Positions 63,737 through 64,000 of a stretch of 64,000 bases of DNA are shown here, one piece after another. The notes beneath the pieces were generated by a model that did not search any database, was not told where the DNA came from, and saw only the letters and a program-made list of their open reading frames with translations. Position 1 is the first letter of the stretch; each line of letters opens with the position of its first letter. Location of the stretch: positions 350,713-414,712 of the forward strand of contig NZ_KQ947986.1 in the NCBI RefSeq assembly GCF_001513975.1, read 5' to 3'. The stretch comes from Streptomyces curacoi (GTDB lineage: Bacteria > Actinomycetota > Actinomycetes > Streptomycetales > Streptomycetaceae). A program made the translations under genes and the position numbers.

Positions 63737-64000
63737 GTGTTACGGGGGGCGCACAGCGATGTCGGGAAACGGCCGGTGCTGTCAGGGGAGTTCCGCTGGA
63801 GCAGACGCGTCGCCTGGACGGCCGCCTGTGCACTGACATGGGCCGTCTGTTGTCCGTTCTACGGACCCGCCCTCGCGCTGATGGCGCTCGTCGTACCGGG
63901 CCTCGTGTTCAGCCCGGTCCTCGCCAACTGCGGCGTGGTGCTGGGCAACCGCGGATTCAGCAGCCTCGAACTGGACTGGTCCTGGCGACGGCTCGCCGCT
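63737..64000 (+). CDS. N-terminal part of a membrane protein paralogous to the TIR–WD40 protein (continues beyond window)
   Basis: 88 codons are present. GTG 63737 has GGAG about 6 nt upstream, and codon 2 is TTA (63740-63742). The product has two hydrophobic helices, RRVAWTAACALTWAVCCPFY and GPALALMALVVPGLVFSPVL. These align with the first helices of the 55.5-kb TIR–WD40 protein (AW..C...WA...PF.GP..AL..LVVP.....SP). A downstream TIR and propeller are expected but lie outside the window, so the identity is inferred. Confidence 0.65.
   Translation, partial: MLRGAHSDVGKRPVLSGEFRWSRRVAWTAACALTWAVCCPFYGPALALMALVVPGLVFSPVLANCGVVLGNRGFSSLELDWSWRRLAA

Overview
The window is chromosomal DNA of a Streptomyces-type actinomycete. 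The evidence is very high G+C with strong third-position GC bias, rare TTA codons, an SsgA-like protein, a WhiB-like protein, many GTG and TTG starts, and a PcaV-controlled pca operon. From memory, the order pca operon – LigC/PolD – small laccase – WhiB – acyl-ACP desaturase – UvrA-like/ABC-F – ssgD – beta-oxidation genes resembles one chromosomal stretch of S. coelicolor. I could not check this. No rRNA, tRNA, CRISPR array, insertion sequence or phage gene was seen.

Layout. 1-7.7 kb: the 5' part of an amino-acid permease gene, a MerR regulator, and an oppositely oriented four-gene acyl-CoA catabolic operon (alpha-methylacyl-CoA racemase, acyl-CoA dehydrogenase, thiolase, FadB). A shared palindromic motif suggests that the MerR protein controls both itself and the operon. 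7.7-13.2 kb: housekeeping and small genes (YjbR, saccharopine-dehydrogenase-like protein, endonuclease V, YciI, Rho-N-like basic protein, BNR-repeat secreted protein, ssgD). 13.2-17.4 kb: an ABC-F / UvrA-like operon behind a leader with a three-codon upstream ORF and hairpins, which looks like an antibiotic-responsive attenuator. 17.4-22.3 kb: dimethylargininase, acyl-ACP desaturase behind three 15-bp operator repeats, WhiB-like protein, VOC protein, LacI regulator. 22.8-29.6 kb: a divergent extracellular redox locus with a two-domain laccase and a coupled OCD/Mu-crystallin-like gene on one side, and a secreted ThuA–sugar-dehydrogenase plus a secreted cupredoxin–DUF1080 protein on the other. 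29.7-34.5 kb: PolD/LigC repair pair, zinc alcohol dehydrogenase, DUF3048 lipoprotein. 34.5-41.7 kb: pcaV and pcaIJFHGBL, the whole lower protocatechuate pathway to succinyl-CoA and acetyl-CoA. 41.8-55.4 kb: SDR, a damaged LAL-type regulator (amber codon and no HTH), two MHS-type transporters, AnmK, a DUF2510 protein, TetR with an array of 16-bp operator repeats, PAP2 and DMT membrane proteins, and a Tat-exported phospholipase C.

55.5-64 kb is the most unusual part. It holds a membrane-anchored TIR–WD40 protein, a soluble TIR–WD40 protein that keeps the PYPGL linker of nSTAND proteins but has no NTPase, a DUF4231/SLATT two-TM protein, and the start of a second membrane protein paralogous to the first. 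This looks like a conflict/defence island, interrupted by a quinone-oxidoreductase/HxlR pair. Both membrane paralogues carry a TTA codon within their first 12 codons, and the ThuA–sugar dehydrogenase has TTA as its third codon. These genes are therefore candidates for bldA-dependent, developmentally timed expression.

Short tandem repeats (15-24 bp units) recur in the intergenic gaps at 18.4, 22.0, 31.9, 33.3, 47.9 and 50.0 kb. Some behave like operator arrays and others like spacer repeats.
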